DNA from: Pseudomonas parafulva
GTDB lineage: Bacteria; Pseudomonadota; Gammaproteobacteria; Pseudomonadales; Pseudomonadaceae
DNA: 64,000 bases
Direction: 5' to 3'
Assembly (NCBI RefSeq): GCF_000800255.1
Contig: NZ_CP009747.1
Coordinates: forward strand, 310,001-374,000
Shown here: one piece after another, positions 1-9,094 of the stretch
How positions within the stretch are numbered: position 1 is the first letter of the stretch
Layout of the letters: each line of letters begins with the position of its first letter
Made by a program: the position numbers and the translations under genes
The notes under the pieces: generated by a model
Database searches by the model: none
Told to the model about the DNA's origin: nothing
What the model saw: only the letters and a program-made list of their open reading frames with translations

Positions 1-1061
1 CACTTGACGTGCTGAGCCGCGCCGACAAAGTCGAGTTGCTCAAGCGCGTCGATGCCGCCACCCGTGCCCTCGATCCGCGTATCCAGCAGGTCAGCGTCAG
101 CATGGCGGGCGTCTGGGAGCGTATTTTGGTGGCGGCGGCCGATGGCAGTCTGGCGGCGGATGTGCGGCCCTTGGTGCGCTTCAACGTCAGCGTCATCGTC
201 GAGCACAACGGTCGCCGCGAGCGCGGTGGTCACGGCGGGGGCGGGCGCACCGACTACCGCTACTTCACCGAGGCGCGCGTGATGGACTATGCGCGCGAGG
301 CGTTGCGTCAGGCGCTGGTCAATCTCGATGCCCGACCGGCGCCGGCTGGCTCACTGCCGGTGGTGCTCGGTCCAGGCTGGTCAGGTGTGCTGCTGCACGA
401 GGCGGTTGGGCACGGTCTTGAGGGCGACTTCAACCGCAAGGGCAGTTCGGCCTACAGCGGTCGCATCGGCGAAGCCGTGGCGTCGAAGTTGTGCACCATC
501 GTCGACGATGGCACGCTCAAGGATCGTCGCGGCTCGCTGAGCGTCGACGACGAAGGCACGCCCACCGAGTGCACCACGCTGATCGAGAACGGCATCCTCA
601 AAGGCTACATGCAGGACAAGCTCAACGCTCGCCTCATGGGCATGGCGGTGACCGGCAACGGCCGACGCGAATCCTATGCGCACCTGCCCATGCCGCGCAT
701 GACCAATACCTACATGCGCGCTGGCCAGAGCGATCCGCAGGAGATCATCGCCTCGGTCAAGAAGGGCATCTACTGCGCCAACCTGGGTGGCGGACAGGTG
801 GACATCACCAGTGGCAAGTTCGTGTTTTCCACCAGCGAGGCCTACCTGATCGAAGACGGCAAGATCACCGCACCGGTCAAGGGCGCGACGCTGATCGGCA
901 ATGGTCCGGAGGCGATGAGCCGGGTGTCGATGGTCGGCAACGACCTGGCACTGGACAGTGGCGTGGGCACCTGCGGCAAGGACGGGCAGTCGGTGCCGGT
1001 GGGCGTAGGCCAGCCGACCCTCAAGCTCGATGCGATTACCGTAGGTGGGACCGGGGCTTGA
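1..1061 (+). CDS. tldD: TldD metalloprotease subunit (5' end missing)
   Basis: This is the C-terminal part of TldD. With PmbA (TldE) it forms a cytoplasmic heterodimeric zinc protease that degrades unfolded peptides and matures some modified peptides. The reading frame is open from the first bases of the window, so the gene starts upstream. About 350 residues are present; the family is usually near 480. The family's HExxxH zinc motif is seen as HEAVGH at 396-413. Its partner pmbA lies about 0.75 kb downstream with darP between them on the other strand. The end at 1061 is convergent with darP. Identification is firm. Confidence 0.95.
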   Translation, partial: LDVLSRADKVELLKRVDAATRALDPRIQQVSVSMAGVWERILVAAADGSLAADVRPLVRFNVSVIVEHNGRRERGGHGGGGRTDYRYFTEARVMDYAREALRQALVNLDARPAPAGSLPVVLGPGWSGVLLHEAVGHGLEGDFNRKGSSAYSGRIGEAVASKLCTIVDDGTLKDRRGSLSVDDEGTPTECTTLIENGILKGYMQDKLNARLMGMAVTGNGRRESYAHLPMPRMTNTYMRAGQSDPQEIIASVKKGIYCANLGGGQVDITSGKFVFSTSEAYLIEDGKITAPVKGATLIGNGPEAMSRVSMVGNDLALDSGVGTCGKDGQSVPVGVGQPTLKLDAITVGGTGA

Positions 1062-1113
1062 CGTATTCTGGGCGCGGTGCAGGCGCGGCGCCGTGTCGCG
1101 ACCTGGGCGATGC

Positions 1114-1129
1114 GCTGCCGGCCGGCAGC
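1114..1129. terminator. GC-rich palindrome between convergent tldD and darP
   Basis: A perfect 16-bp palindrome (GCTGCCGGCCGGCAGC) lies in the 113-bp convergent gap and is followed on the plus strand by GGTTTCG. It could act as a weak bidirectional terminator. There is no proper T-run, so the role is inferred from position only. Confidence 0.35.
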
Positions 1130-1174
1130 GGTTTCGTCCGCGTTCGCCGGGCCAGCCCGCTCCTGCGCGTGCGC

Positions 1175-1696
1175 TCAGCGCAGGCCGCGTTGCAGTTCGT
1201 CGAGGTCGCGAATGTACTTGAATACCTTGCGCGCTGCGGCGGGCGGCTTGTTCCGTGCTTTTTCGTGCTGAGCATGGCGAATCAGCGAGCGCAGGTGCTG
1301 GCGATCGGTTTCGGGGAATTCGCTGACGAAACGCTCAAGGTCTTCGTCGTTGCCGTCGATCAGCCGGTCGCGCCAGCGTTCCAGGCCATGGAAGCGTTCG
1401 TTGTACTGGCGTGTGGAGCTGTCGATCTGTTCCAGCAGCGCCTGGATGGCGTCCACATCCTGCACGCGCATCAGCTTGCCGACGAACGACATGTGGCGTT
1501 TGCGAGCGCCGTGGGCAGTGTGCCGGGAGGCTTCCTCCAGGGCCTTGCGCAGCTCGTCGGTGAGCGGCAGGCGCGCGAGGGTGTCGGGCTTGAGCGTGGT
1601 GAGGCGCTCGCCGAGTTCGACCAGTGCATGCAGCTCGCGCTTGATCTGGGTCTTGCTTTTTTCGCCGTCGAAGGCGTCGTCGTATGAATCAACCAT
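1175..1696 (-). CDS. darP: DarP/YjgA ribosome biogenesis factor
   Basis: A 173-residue, strongly charged protein of the YjgA/DUF615 family (now DarP). The family associates with late 50S assembly intermediates and helps peptidyl-transferase centre maturation. The start is the ATG at 1694-1696, giving [20 protein letters not shown], which matches the usual family length; a longer in-frame extension to 2002 overlaps pmbA and is not needed. It is divergent from pmbA with 109 bp between starts. The tldD-darP-pmbA neighbourhood is common in gammaproteobacteria and supports the call. Confidence 0.9.
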   Translation of the reverse strand: MVDSYDDAFDGEKSKTQIKRELHALVELGERLTTLKPDTLARLPLTDELRKALEEASRHTAHGARKRHMSFVGKLMRVQDVDAIQALLEQIDSSTRQYNERFHGLERWRDRLIDGNDEDLERFVSEFPETDRQHLRSLIRHAQHEKARNKPPAAARKVFKYIRDLDELQRGLR

Positions 1697-1805
1697 GGTG
1701 GCAGTCCGCAGGAAATCGCCGCCATGATAACCAGTCGGGGGCCGCTTTGTCCGGCCCGGTCGCACAACGACCCTCGCCGAACGCAGAATTTGAGTGGAGA
1801 ACACC

Positions 1806-3152
1806 ATGAGTGCAGTCCAGAGCATAGGCCCCAAGGACCTGCCGGCGTTGCAGGAGCAGGTCGAAGCGATCGTCGCCGAAGCACGACGCCAGGGCGCCAG
1901 CGCCTGCGAGGTGGCGGTTTCGCTGGAGCAGGGTCTGTCGACCAGTGTGCGCCAGCGCGAAGTGGAAACGGTCGAATTCAACCGCGACCAGGGCTTCGGC
2001 ATTACCCTCTATGTCGGTCAGCGCAAGGGCTCGGCGAGCACCTCGGCCAGCGGCGCCGAGGCCATCCGCGAGACCGTGGCCGCTGCCCTGGCGATCGCCA
2101 AGCACACGTCCGAAGACGAGTGCTCGGGCCTTGCCGATGCGGCCTTGATGGCACGTGAGCTACCTGATCTGGACCTCTACCACGATTGGAATATCGAGCC
2201 GGAACGGGCCATCGAGCTGGCCCTGGAGTGCGAGGCGGCGGCCTTCGATGCCGACCCGCGTATCCTCAACGCCGATGGCACCACCCTCAATACCCACCAG
2301 GGTGTGCGCGTGTACGGCAATAGCCATGGCTTCGTGGGTGGCTACGCCTCGACCCGGCACAGCCTGAGTTGCGTGATGATCGCCGAGGGCGATGGGCAGA
2401 TGCAGCGTGATTACTGGTACGACGTCAGCCGCCAAGGCCCACTGCTCGACGATCCACGAAACATTGGTCGGCGTGCGGCACAGCGGGCCGCCAGCCGACT
2501 GGGCGCGCGTCCGGTGCCTACCTGCGAAGTGCCCGTGCTGTTCGCCGCAGAGCTGGCCGGTGGACTGTTCGGCAGCTTTCTTTCGGCTATCTCCGGCGGC
2601 AGTTTGTATCGGAAGTCGTCCTTCCTCGAGGGCACGCTCGGTCAGCAATTGTTCCCCACCTGGCTGACGCTGGACGAGCGCCCGCATATTCCACGGGCGC
2701 TGGGCAGCGCCGCGTTCGATGGCGACGGGCTGGCGACCTATGCCAAACCGTTCGTCGATAAAGGTGAGCTGGTGTCGTACATCCTCGGCACCTACTCCGG
2801 TCGCAAGCTGAAACTGCCGAGCACCGCCAATGCCGGGGGCGTGCACAACCTGTTCGTGACCCATGGTTCGGAAGACCAGGCTGCGTTGATCCGACGCATG
2901 GGCCGTGGTCTGCTGGTGACCGAACTGATGGGGCACGGGCTGAACATGGTCACCGGTGACTATTCCCGCGGCGCGGCGGGTTACTGGGTGGAGAACGGCG
3001 AAATTCAGTTCCCTGTGCAGGAGGTGACCATCGCCGGAAACATGAAGGACATGTTCCGGCAAATTGTTGCCATCGGTGGCGATCTTGAGACCAGAAGCAA
3101 CATTCACACGGGTTCCGTGCTGATCGAGCGTATGACCGTCGCGGGCAGTTGA
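1806..3152 (+). CDS. pmbA: PmbA/TldE protease subunit
   Basis: 448 residues, partner of TldD in the TldD/E protease. As expected for the TldE half, it lacks the HExxxH motif present in tldD of this window, so the active-site metal is supplied by TldD. The C-terminal region carries the conserved glycine-rich segment around [21 protein letters not shown] chose ATG 1806 (MSAVQS) rather than 1794 because GGAG at 1796-1799 is well spaced for it. A good intrinsic terminator follows at 3179-3206. Confidence 0.93.
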   Translation: MSAVQSIGPKDLPALQEQVEAIVAEARRQGASACEVAVSLEQGLSTSVRQREVETVEFNRDQGFGITLYVGQRKGSASTSASGAEAIRETVAAALAIAKHTSEDECSGLADAALMARELPDLDLYHDWNIEPERAIELALECEAAAFDADPRILNADGTTLNTHQGVRVYGNSHGFVGGYASTRHSLSCVMIAEGDGQMQRDYWYDVSRQGPLLDDPRNIGRRAAQRAASRLGARPVPTCEVPVLFAAELAGGLFGSFLSAISGGSLYRKSSFLEGTLGQQLFPTWLTLDERPHIPRALGSAAFDGDGLATYAKPFVDKGELVSYILGTYSGRKLKLPSTANAGGVHNLFVTHGSEDQAALIRRMGRGLLVTELMGHGLNMVTGDYSRGAAGYWVENGEIQFPVQEVTIAGNMKDMFRQIVAIGGDLETRSNIHTGSVLIERMTVAGS

Positions 3153-3178
3153 CTGTCTGAAGTGAAGCGATGATGTAC

Positions 3179-3206
3179 AAAACCCGGACGAAGCGCCGGG
3201 TTTTTT
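3179..3206 (+). terminator. Rho-independent terminator of pmbA
   Basis: AACCCGG pairs with CCGGGTT around a short loop and runs into six T residues at 3201-3206, 27 bp after the pmbA stop codon. It also insulates the fagA promoter that follows. Confidence 0.8.
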
Positions 3207-3222
3207 ATGTCCGCTTTCGAGC

Positions 3223-3251
3223 TTGAAGTGATTCTATTTATCAATTAATAA
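3223..3251 (+). promoter_or_regulatory. Putative sigma-70 promoter of fagA operon
   Basis: TTGAAG at 3223-3228 and TAATAA at 3246-3251 are separated by 17 bp. The -10 element overlaps the Fur box, which is how Fur-Fe2+ would block RNA polymerase. Predicted by eye. Confidence 0.5.
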
Positions 3252-3265
3252 TGAATATCATTACA
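3247..3265 (+). promoter_or_regulatory. Fur box upstream of fagA-fumC-orfX-sodA
   Basis: The core AATGAATATCATT (3250-3262) is a palindrome matching 11 of 13 positions of the classical Fur core AATGATAATCATT; over the 19-bp window I count 14 matches to the consensus. It lies 15 bp before the fagA start. The fagA-fumC-orfX-sodA operon is known to be Fur-repressed in Pseudomonas. Confidence 0.8.
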
Positions 3266-3279
3266 CGGCAACTCCGGCG

Positions 3280-3681
3280 ATGATGTTCATGAAAACCGTT
3301 CTCCACGAACTGCCCTACCTGGAAAACTGGCGCTGGCTGAGCCGGCGTATTCGTTGCGCGCTCGATCCCGACGAGCCGCGTTTGGTCGAACACTACCTCG
3401 CCGAGGGACGCTACCTGGTGTGCTGCACCGAGACCTCGGCCTGGACCGTGGCCCTGACTTCCCTGCGCCTTCTGCTCGATACCGCTTGCGACCGCATGCT
3501 GCCGTGGCACTGGCGCTGCCACTGCCTGGACCAGGCGTGGCGTCCGTTGCTCGACCTGCGCAATCTCGATCGCCGCGACGGCAACCAGCGTTGGCAGCCC
3601 TATGCCCTGCAGTTGGCCAATTGTGTGCTGCTGCCTTCGATTTCTCCCGATGAACTGATGCAAGGATTCGATGATGAGTGA
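3280..3681 (+). CDS. fagA: FagA, iron-regulated protein of unknown function
   Basis: 133 residues, first gene of the iron-starvation operon fagA-fumC-orfX-sodA described in Pseudomonas. Its biochemical role is unknown. The protein is rich in Trp, Arg and Cys and has no domain I recognise. Three in-frame ATGs (3280, 3283, 3289) are possible starts, none with a strong Shine-Dalgarno sequence. The 3' end overlaps the fumC start by 8-11 bp, implying translational coupling. Expression should be controlled by the Fur box just upstream. The name rests on gene order and position. Confidence 0.8.
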   Translation: MMFMKTVLHELPYLENWRWLSRRIRCALDPDEPRLVEHYLAEGRYLVCCTETSAWTVALTSLRLLLDTACDRMLPWHWRCHCLDQAWRPLLDLRNLDRRDGNQRWQPYALQLANCVLLPSISPDELMQGFDDE

Positions 3682-5050
3682 TACCCGTATCGAGCGTGAC
3701 AGCATGGGCGAGTTGCAGGTCCCGACCCAGGCCCTGTATGGCGCGCAGACCCAGCGTGCGGTCGATAACTTTCCGGTCAGCGGCCAGCGCATGCCGCTGC
3801 AGTTCATCCGTGCCTTGCTGCTGGCCAAGGCGGCGGCTGCGAAGGCCAACATCGAACTGGGCCAATTGAGCGCGCAGCAGGGCGAGGCGATCGTCCGTGC
3901 GGTGGAGCAACTGTTGGGTGAAGACTTCATCCAGCACTTCCCGGTCGACGTTTTCCAGACCGGGTCCGGCACCAGTTCCAACATGAATGCCAACGAGGTG
4001 ATCGCTACGCTCGCCAGTCGCGTGCTGGGCGATCAGGTCAATGCAAACGACCATGTCAACTGCGGGCAGAGCAGCAATGACATCATCCCCACCACGATCC
4101 ATGTCAGTGCGGCCTTGGCCCTGCATGAGCAACTGCTGCCGGCGTTGACGCATCTGGTGCAAGTGCTCGAGAAAAAATCGCTGGAGGTGCATCGCTTCGT
4201 CAAGACTGGCCGCACTCACCTGATGGACGCCATGCCGGTGCGCATGAGTCAGGTGCTCGACGGCTGGGCCGCGCAGATCAAGGGCGCACAGGCGCACCTG
4301 CACGCCAGCCTGCCCGCGCTGCAAGCGTTGGCTCAGGGCGGCACCGCCGTCGGCACCGGAATCAACGCCCATCCACAGTTCGCAGCCGGTTTTGCCCGTG
4401 AATTGAGCGCGTTGTCCGGCATCCCGTTCACGCCAGGCGAAAACCTCTTCGCGCTGATCGGCTCTCAGGACACGGCCGTTGCGCTGTCCGGGCAGCTCAA
4501 GACCACCGCCGTGGCGCTGATGAAGATCGCCAACGATCTGCGCTGGATGAACTCTGGCCCTCTGGCCGGGCTTGGCGAGATCGAACTGGAAGGCCTGCAA
4601 CCGGGCTCCTCGATCATGCCCGGTAAGGTCAATCCGGTGATTCCCGAGGCCACCGCCATGGTCGCCGCGCAGGTGATAGGCAATGACGCCACCATCGCCA
4701 TCGCGGGTCAGTCGGGCAACTTCGAGCTCAACGTGATGCTGCCGGTGATCGCCCGCAACTTGCTCGAGAGCATCGAACTGATGGCCAACGTCAGTCGATT
4801 GCTGGCGGACAAAGCCATCGCCAGCTTCAAGGTCAACGAGCCCAAGCTCAAGGAGGCCCTGTCGCGCAACCCGATCCTGGTCACCGCCTTGAACCCGATC
4901 ATCGGCTATCTGAAGGCGGCCGACATCGCCAAGACTGCCTACAAGCAGGGACGACCGATCGTCGATGTGGCTCTGGAGCACACCGATCTGTCACGCGATC
5001 AACTGGAGGCCTTGCTGGATCCGGAGAAGCTCACTGCGGGCGGTATCTGA
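3671..5050 (+). CDS. fumC: Class II fumarase FumC
   Basis: 459-residue homotetrameric, iron-independent fumarate hydratase (fumarate + water to L-malate). It replaces the oxygen-labile Fe-S fumarase when iron is scarce. The fumarase/aspartase signature GSSIMPGKVNP is at about residues 312-322, and the SSND active-site segment near residue 134. The start could be 3671 or ATG 3674; AAGGA at 3662-3666 fits 3674 slightly better. It overlaps fagA and is followed 27 bp later by orfX, then sodA, so it is co-expressed under Fur control. Confidence 0.95.
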   Translation: MMSDTRIERDSMGELQVPTQALYGAQTQRAVDNFPVSGQRMPLQFIRALLLAKAAAAKANIELGQLSAQQGEAIVRAVEQLLGEDFIQHFPVDVFQTGSGTSSNMNANEVIATLASRVLGDQVNANDHVNCGQSSNDIIPTTIHVSAALALHEQLLPALTHLVQVLEKKSLEVHRFVKTGRTHLMDAMPVRMSQVLDGWAAQIKGAQAHLHASLPALQALAQGGTAVGTGINAHPQFAAGFARELSALSGIPFTPGENLFALIGSQDTAVALSGQLKTTAVALMKIANDLRWMNSGPLAGLGEIELEGLQPGSSIMPGKVNPVIPEATAMVAAQVIGNDATIAIAGQSGNFELNVMLPVIARNLLESIELMANVSRLLADKAIASFKVNEPKLKEALSRNPILVTALNPIIGYLKAADIAKTAYKQGRPIVDVALEHTDLSRDQLEALLDPEKLTAGGI

Positions 5051-5077
5051 CTCGCGTTCTTCATCAGGAGACACGTC

Positions 5078-5539
5078 ATGCAACACTGGAAACGCACCAC
5101 GGACATCGCCAATCGGCTGTTCGCACAGGGCGAGCTGATAGACGCCCGAGAGCACTACCTGCAAGCGCTGGCCCTGGCGCAGGTGCTGTTCGAGCGCTGG
5201 CATGACGTCGATCAGGCGGTGGCGGCATTCGTCATCGCTCATCACAACCTGGCCGACCTGCACGTACGTCTGAATCAACCCCATGAAAGCGCCGACTACC
5301 TGTGTGCGGCGCATCAGCGCTTGCTCCAGGCCAGTCAGGAGCAGCGCCTGCCCGCAGCGTTGCGAGAGGCCGCGCTGCGGCACAGTGGGCGCACTTACAC
5401 CGAGCTGCTGAATTTCATCGGCGAATACGGCCAATACCCCCGCACCGAGCGCCTGCTCCACCGCCAAGCTGCCGAAGCGAGCGAGCTGACGGCTCGACCA
5501 GACACCTTCTCCCGTCCATCTGCCTACGGAATCCACTGA
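5078..5539 (+). CDS. OrfX, conserved protein between fumC and sodA
   Basis: 153 residues, predicted cytoplasmic and largely helical. The layout (paired helices with [15 protein letters not shown] and [15 protein letters not shown]) suggests TPR-like repeats, but I see no catalytic motif. The position between fumC and sodA is the conserved place of the gene called orfX in Pseudomonas, whose function is unknown. Its stop is at 5537-5539 and sodA begins at 5541, so translation is probably coupled. It is expected to be induced by iron starvation with its neighbours. Confidence 0.75.
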   Translation: MQHWKRTTDIANRLFAQGELIDAREHYLQALALAQVLFERWHDVDQAVAAFVIAHHNLADLHVRLNQPHESADYLCAAHQRLLQASQEQRLPAALREAALRHSGRTYTELLNFIGEYGQYPRTERLLHRQAAEASELTARPDTFSRPSAYGIH

Positions 5540-5540
5540 T

Positions 5541-6152
5541 ATGCCCCACACCTTGCCTGCCTTGCCCTACGCCTACGATGCCCTGGAGCCGCACATCGAC
5601 GCCCAGACCATGGAGATCCACCACAGCAAGCACCATCAGACCTACATCAACAATCTCAATGCCGCCCTTGAAGGCACAGAGTGGGCCGAATGGCCGGTGG
5701 AGCGTCTGGTTGGGGCGGTCAAGCAACTGCCCGAAAAGCTGCAAGGGGCGGTGATCAACCAGGGCGGGGGGCATGCCAACCACAGCCTGTTCTGGACCGT
5801 GATGTCGCCGCAGGGCGGCGGTCAGCCATCAGGGCAGGTGGCGCAGGCTATCGAGCGCGAACTGGGTGGTTTCGATACCTTCAAGGAGGCGTTCACCAAG
5901 GCCGCGTTGACGCGCTTCGGCAGCGGCTGGGCCTGGCTCAGCGTCACGCCGGACAAGCGTCTGGTGGTGGAAAGCAGCGGCAATCAGGACAGCCCGCTGA
6001 TGCACGGCAATACGCCGATCCTGGGGCTGGATGTGTGGGAGCATGCCTATTACCTGAAGTACCAGAACCGCCGACCGGAGTACATTGGCGCCTTCTATAA
6101 CGTCATCGACTGGGCGGACGTGGAACGTCGTTATCTCGAAGCCCTCAAGTGA
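5541..6152 (+). CDS. sodA: Manganese superoxide dismutase
   Basis: 203 residues, disproportionates superoxide to hydrogen peroxide and oxygen in the cytoplasm. Metal ligands fit the Fe/Mn-SOD family: His27 in IHHSKHH, a His in [11 protein letters not shown], and Asp and His in [11 protein letters not shown]. The second-sphere Gln in SGNQDSP is typical of Mn-type enzymes rather than the Fe type. It is the last gene of the Fur-controlled operon, giving the cell an iron-free SOD. The stop overlaps the GTG start of the following transporter gene. Confidence 0.95.
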   Translation: MPHTLPALPYAYDALEPHIDAQTMEIHHSKHHQTYINNLNAALEGTEWAEWPVERLVGAVKQLPEKLQGAVINQGGGHANHSLFWTVMSPQGGGQPSGQVAQAIERELGGFDTFKEAFTKAALTRFGSGWAWLSVTPDKRLVVESSGNQDSPLMHGNTPILGLDVWEHAYYLKYQNRRPEYIGAFYNVIDWADVERRYLEALK

Positions 6153-7057
6153 GTCGATCCGCGATGCGCACTGACGTGATGTCTGTCGGGAGTGTGCGCC
6201 TGTTCCGCATGGCGCTTGGGACCTTGCTGCTCTTGGCCGGCACTGCGCTGCTGGTGGCACGAGGCATCGCCTGGTTGGAACTGGAGCCACGGATGTTGCG
6301 TGCGCTACAGGGCGGTGCCTTGTGCGCCTTGGGCACGGCATTGGGCGCGGTGCCGGTCCTGGTGATCCGCAAGATGCCGGTGGCCATCGCTGATACGTTG
6401 CTGGGTTTCGGTGCCGGGGTGATGCTGGCTGCAACCGCGTTTTCGCTGATCATGCCTGGCCTGGAAGCCGCGCGGGCCATCGGTTTCGATCCCTGGGGCG
6501 CCGGGGCGCTGGTCAGTGCCGGCTTGCTTGCCGGGGCCCTGTGCCTGTTCCTGATCGACCTGCGTATCGCTCGGGTTTCGCCCGAGTCCCTGGCAGGGCA
6601 GGGGCCTGAGCCAGTGATCGCGGCGCGGGTCTGGTTGTTCGTGGCCGCCATCGTCGCCCACAACATTCCTGAAGGCATGGCGATAGGTGTCTCCGCTGGA
6701 GGAGGCATGCCCGATGCCGACAGCCTGGCGATGGGCATCGCTTTGCAGGATGTGCCGGAGGGACTGGTCATTGCGCTGGTCTTGGCGGGGGCTGGCATGC
6801 ACCGGCTCAAGGCATTCTTGATCGGTGCGGCGTCAGGGCTGGTGGAGCCGGTGGCGGCGCTGATCTGCGCCTGGCTGGTCAATGTCGCACAGTTGCTGCT
6901 GCCGCTTGGGCTGGCCTGTGCGGCAGGGGCGATGTTACTGGTAGTGACTCAGGAAATCATTCCGGAGTCGCGCAGCAATGGTCATCACCGATTGGCCAGC
7001 CTGGGCCTGTGTATCGGCTTCTGCCTGATGATGGTGATGGATACGGCGATGTCCTGA
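6149..7057 (+). CDS. ZIP-family divalent metal transporter
   Basis: 302-residue integral membrane protein with about eight hydrophobic segments. Two ZIP signatures are visible: [12 protein letters not shown] and QDVPEG, where His, Asn, Asp and Glu line the metal path. It probably imports zinc or another divalent cation. The GTG at 6149 overlaps the sodA stop and suggests coupling to the operon; ATG 6164 or 6179 are alternatives. Placement behind an iron-starvation Mn-SOD makes Mn2+ uptake an attractive but unproven idea. The substrate cannot be read from sequence. Confidence 0.85.
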   Translation: MSRSAMRTDVMSVGSVRLFRMALGTLLLLAGTALLVARGIAWLELEPRMLRALQGGALCALGTALGAVPVLVIRKMPVAIADTLLGFGAGVMLAATAFSLIMPGLEAARAIGFDPWGAGALVSAGLLAGALCLFLIDLRIARVSPESLAGQGPEPVIAARVWLFVAAIVAHNIPEGMAIGVSAGGGMPDADSLAMGIALQDVPEGLVIALVLAGAGMHRLKAFLIGAASGLVEPVAALICAWLVNVAQLLLPLGLACAAGAMLLVVTQEIIPESRSNGHHRLASLGLCIGFCLMMVMDTAMS

Positions 7058-7077
7058 GCCTGGTTTGCGCCAGGCTT
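7058..7077. terminator. Hairpin between convergent ZIP gene and ptsO
   Basis: GCCTGG (7058-7063) pairs with CCAGGC (7070-7075) over a 6-nt loop, immediately after the transporter stop and before the ptsO stop. There are few T residues, so this is a weak bidirectional terminator at best. Confidence 0.5.
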
Positions 7078-7081
7078 GGGT

Positions 7082-7354
7082 TCATTCGCCCTCGTCGAAA
7101 TAGTTGTTGATCAGCGCCACCAAGGCTTGCAGGGCTTCTTCGTCCTGCTCTCCCTCGGTGTGCAGGTGCACCGGGGTGCCCTTGCCGGCTGCCAGCATCA
7201 TCACTGCCATGATGCTTTTTCCGTCCACCAACTTGTCTGGGGCGCGCCCGACACGTACCTGACAGGGAAACTTCCCGGCCACGCCGACGAACTTGGCTGC
7301 CGCGCGGGCATGCAGGCCCAGCTTGTTGATGATGGTGATTTCGCGGGCCGGCAT
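7082..7354 (-). CDS. ptsO: NPr, HPr-like phosphocarrier of the nitrogen PTS
   Basis: 90-residue HPr-fold protein. It accepts phosphate from EI-Ntr (PtsP) on His15, seen in NKLGLHARAAAK, and passes it to EIIA-Ntr (PtsN). The regulatory PTS-Ntr links carbon/nitrogen status to transcription and K+ homeostasis rather than moving sugars. It lies 18 bp downstream of rapZ and in the same minus-strand cluster as ptsN and rpoN, the conserved arrangement in pseudomonads. Confidence 0.95.
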   Translation of the reverse strand: MPAREITIINKLGLHARAAAKFVGVAGKFPCQVRVGRAPDKLVDGKSIMAVMMLAAGKGTPVHLHTEGEQDEEALQALVALINNYFDEGE

Positions 7355-7372
7355 TGTCGGGTGGATCCTGTA

Positions 7373-8227
7373 TTAGAGGTCGCGATGGCGAACCTGGACG
7401 TTTTTCAGGGTGCGCTGTAGCAATTGCCCCAGCCGCTCGGTGATATACACCGAACGATGATGTCCGCCGGTGCAGCCGATGGCGATGGTCACGTAGGCGC
7501 GGTTGCTGGCCGCAAAACGCGGTAGCCATTTGAGCAGGTAGCTGGAGATGTCTTGGTACATCTCCTCGACATCTGGCTGGGCCGCCAGGTAATCGATGAC
7601 CGGCTGCTCGAGCCCAGAATGCTCACGCAATTCGGGCTTCCAGTACGGATTGGGCAGGCAGCGTACGTCGAACACCAGGTCCGCGTCCACTGGCATGCCA
7701 CGTTTGAAACCGAAGGATTCGACGAGGAATGCAGTGCCGGGTTCGGGCTGGTTGAGTAGGCGCAGCTTGATCGAATCACGCAGTTGATAAAGGTTCAGAC
7801 TGGTAGTGTCGATCTTGAGGTCGGCGAGGTCGGCGATCGGCCCGAGCAGTTCGGTCTCGACGCGAATCGCTTCGGCGAGTGAACGATTGGCGTTGGTCAG
7901 GGGGTGGCGCCGGCGGGTCTCCGAGAAGCGCTTGAGCAGCGTATCTTCGTCGGCATCGAGGTAGACCACGTCGCACTGGATATGTCGCGCGCGGGCATCC
8001 TCGAGTAACTCGGGGAAACGGGACAGATGGCTGGGCAGGTTTCGCGCGTCGATTGAGACGGCGACTTTGGGCTGCGACAGCTCGGTGTTGATCAGTGCGC
8101 TTTCGGCCAGTTGTGGCAGCAACCCGGCGGGCAGGTTGTCGATGCAGTAGTAACCGTTGTCTTCCAACACATCGAGCGCGGTGCTCTTGCCGGAGCCGGA
8201 TCGGCCGCTGACGATGATCAGGCGCAT
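7373..8227 (-). CDS. rapZ: RapZ RNase adapter / nucleotide-binding protein
   Basis: 284 residues. The N-terminal kinase-like domain has Walker A GRSGSGKS at residues 8-15; the C-terminal domain binds RNA in enterobacterial RapZ, where it directs RNase E to the sRNA GlmZ and so controls GlmS and amino-sugar supply. Whether a GlmZ-like RNA exists in Pseudomonas is not shown here. The start is 2 bp after the ptsN stop and the end 18 bp before ptsO, so the three are co-transcribed. Confidence 0.93.
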   Translation of the reverse strand: MRLIIVSGRSGSGKSTALDVLEDNGYYCIDNLPAGLLPQLAESALINTELSQPKVAVSIDARNLPSHLSRFPELLEDARARHIQCDVVYLDADEDTLLKRFSETRRRHPLTNANRSLAEAIRVETELLGPIADLADLKIDTTSLNLYQLRDSIKLRLLNQPEPGTAFLVESFGFKRGMPVDADLVFDVRCLPNPYWKPELREHSGLEQPVIDYLAAQPDVEEMYQDISSYLLKWLPRFAASNRAYVTIAIGCTGGHHRSVYITERLGQLLQRTLKNVQVRHRDL

Positions 8228-8229
8228 GT

Positions 8230-8694
8230 TCAGAGCTCGTTCTGGACGTTCAAGACGACCTGATAAAGCGCTTCGTTGCTGTCGGCGGCACGCAGACGGT
8301 CACGAACATCTTTGCGGTCGAGCATGCTGGCGATCTGGCGCAGCAATTCGAGATGCGCGTCAGTGGCGGCTTCTGGTACCAGTAGCACGAAGAGCAGGTC
8401 GACCGGCGCTCCGTCGATCGCGTCATAGTCGATGGGCGCATCCAAATGCAGCAATGCGCTTACGGGAGCGCTGCAACCTTTCAGGCGGCAGTGGGGAATG
8501 GCAATGCCGTTGCCGAACCCAGTGGAACCCAGCTTCTCGCGGGCAAGAAGCTTCTCGAAGACGTCCTGCATCTTCAGCTCGGGTACTTGCTGGGCAATCA
8601 GGTTGGCGACCTTTTCCAGGGCGCTCTTCTTACTGCCGCCCGGCACGTTCACCAAGGAACGGCCGGGGGTCAGGATGGATTCAAGTCGGGTCAT
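8230..8694 (-). CDS. ptsN: EIIA-Ntr, nitrogen-regulatory PTS protein
   Basis: 154-residue EIIA domain of the mannitol/fructose type, terminal phosphate acceptor of the regulatory PTS. The phosphorylated residue should be His68 in [11 protein letters not shown]. In P. putida PtsN influences sigma-54 promoters, catabolite control and polyhydroxyalkanoate metabolism. It sits between hpf (12 bp upstream) and rapZ (2 bp downstream) in the rpoN cluster. Confidence 0.95.
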   Translation of the reverse strand: MTRLESILTPGRSLVNVPGGSKKSALEKVANLIAQQVPELKMQDVFEKLLAREKLGSTGFGNGIAIPHCRLKGCSAPVSALLHLDAPIDYDAIDGAPVDLLFVLLVPEAATDAHLELLRQIASMLDRKDVRDRLRAADSNEALYQVVLNVQNEL

Positions 8695-8706
8695 GGATGA
8701 GGGGTA

Positions 8707-9015
8707 TCAGCGTGCGGCTGCACCTTGCAGCAGGCTTTGCTGTTTTTCCTTGTGTTTTTTCAATTGGCGGTCGAGCTTGTCGGCCAGGGCGTCGATGGCT
8801 GCATACATGTCTTCGTGTTCTGCGTTGGCAACCACTTCACCGCCCGGGATCTGCAGGGTGGCTTCGACCTTCTGCTGCAGCTTCTCGACTTTCAGGATGA
8901 CCTGCACGTTGGTGATCTTGTCGAAGTGACCCTCCACCCGGGCAAGTTTATCGAGTACATAGTCGCGCAGGGGCTCGGTGACTTCTACATGGTGTCCACT
9001 GATGTTGACTTGCAT
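8707..9015 (-). CDS. hpf: Short-form hibernation-promoting factor
   Basis: 102 residues of the HPF/YfiA ribosome-binding family, without the C-terminal dimerisation domain of long HPF. It binds the 30S decoding centre and promotes 100S dimers when growth stops. The start ATG 9013-9015 (MQVNISGHHVEVTEPLRDYV) has GGAG 7-10 bases upstream; the longer frame to 9087 is unlikely. It follows rpoN by 79 bp and precedes ptsN by 12 bp. Confidence 0.93.
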   Translation of the reverse strand: MQVNISGHHVEVTEPLRDYVLDKLARVEGHFDKITNVQVILKVEKLQQKVEATLQIPGGEVVANAEHEDMYAAIDALADKLDRQLKKHKEKQQSLLQGAAAR

Positions 9016-9094
9016 ACAGCTTCTCCTTTTGTTGCCGTGCATGTAAGAGGCAGGTGTTGCACCTGCCACTGAAACGCCGTGGCACATCCGGGCT

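Noticed and set aside
1114..1129. Palindrome as a recombination or attachment site
   Set aside because: No integrase, no direct repeat partner and no tRNA nearby; a convergent-gene hairpin is simpler.
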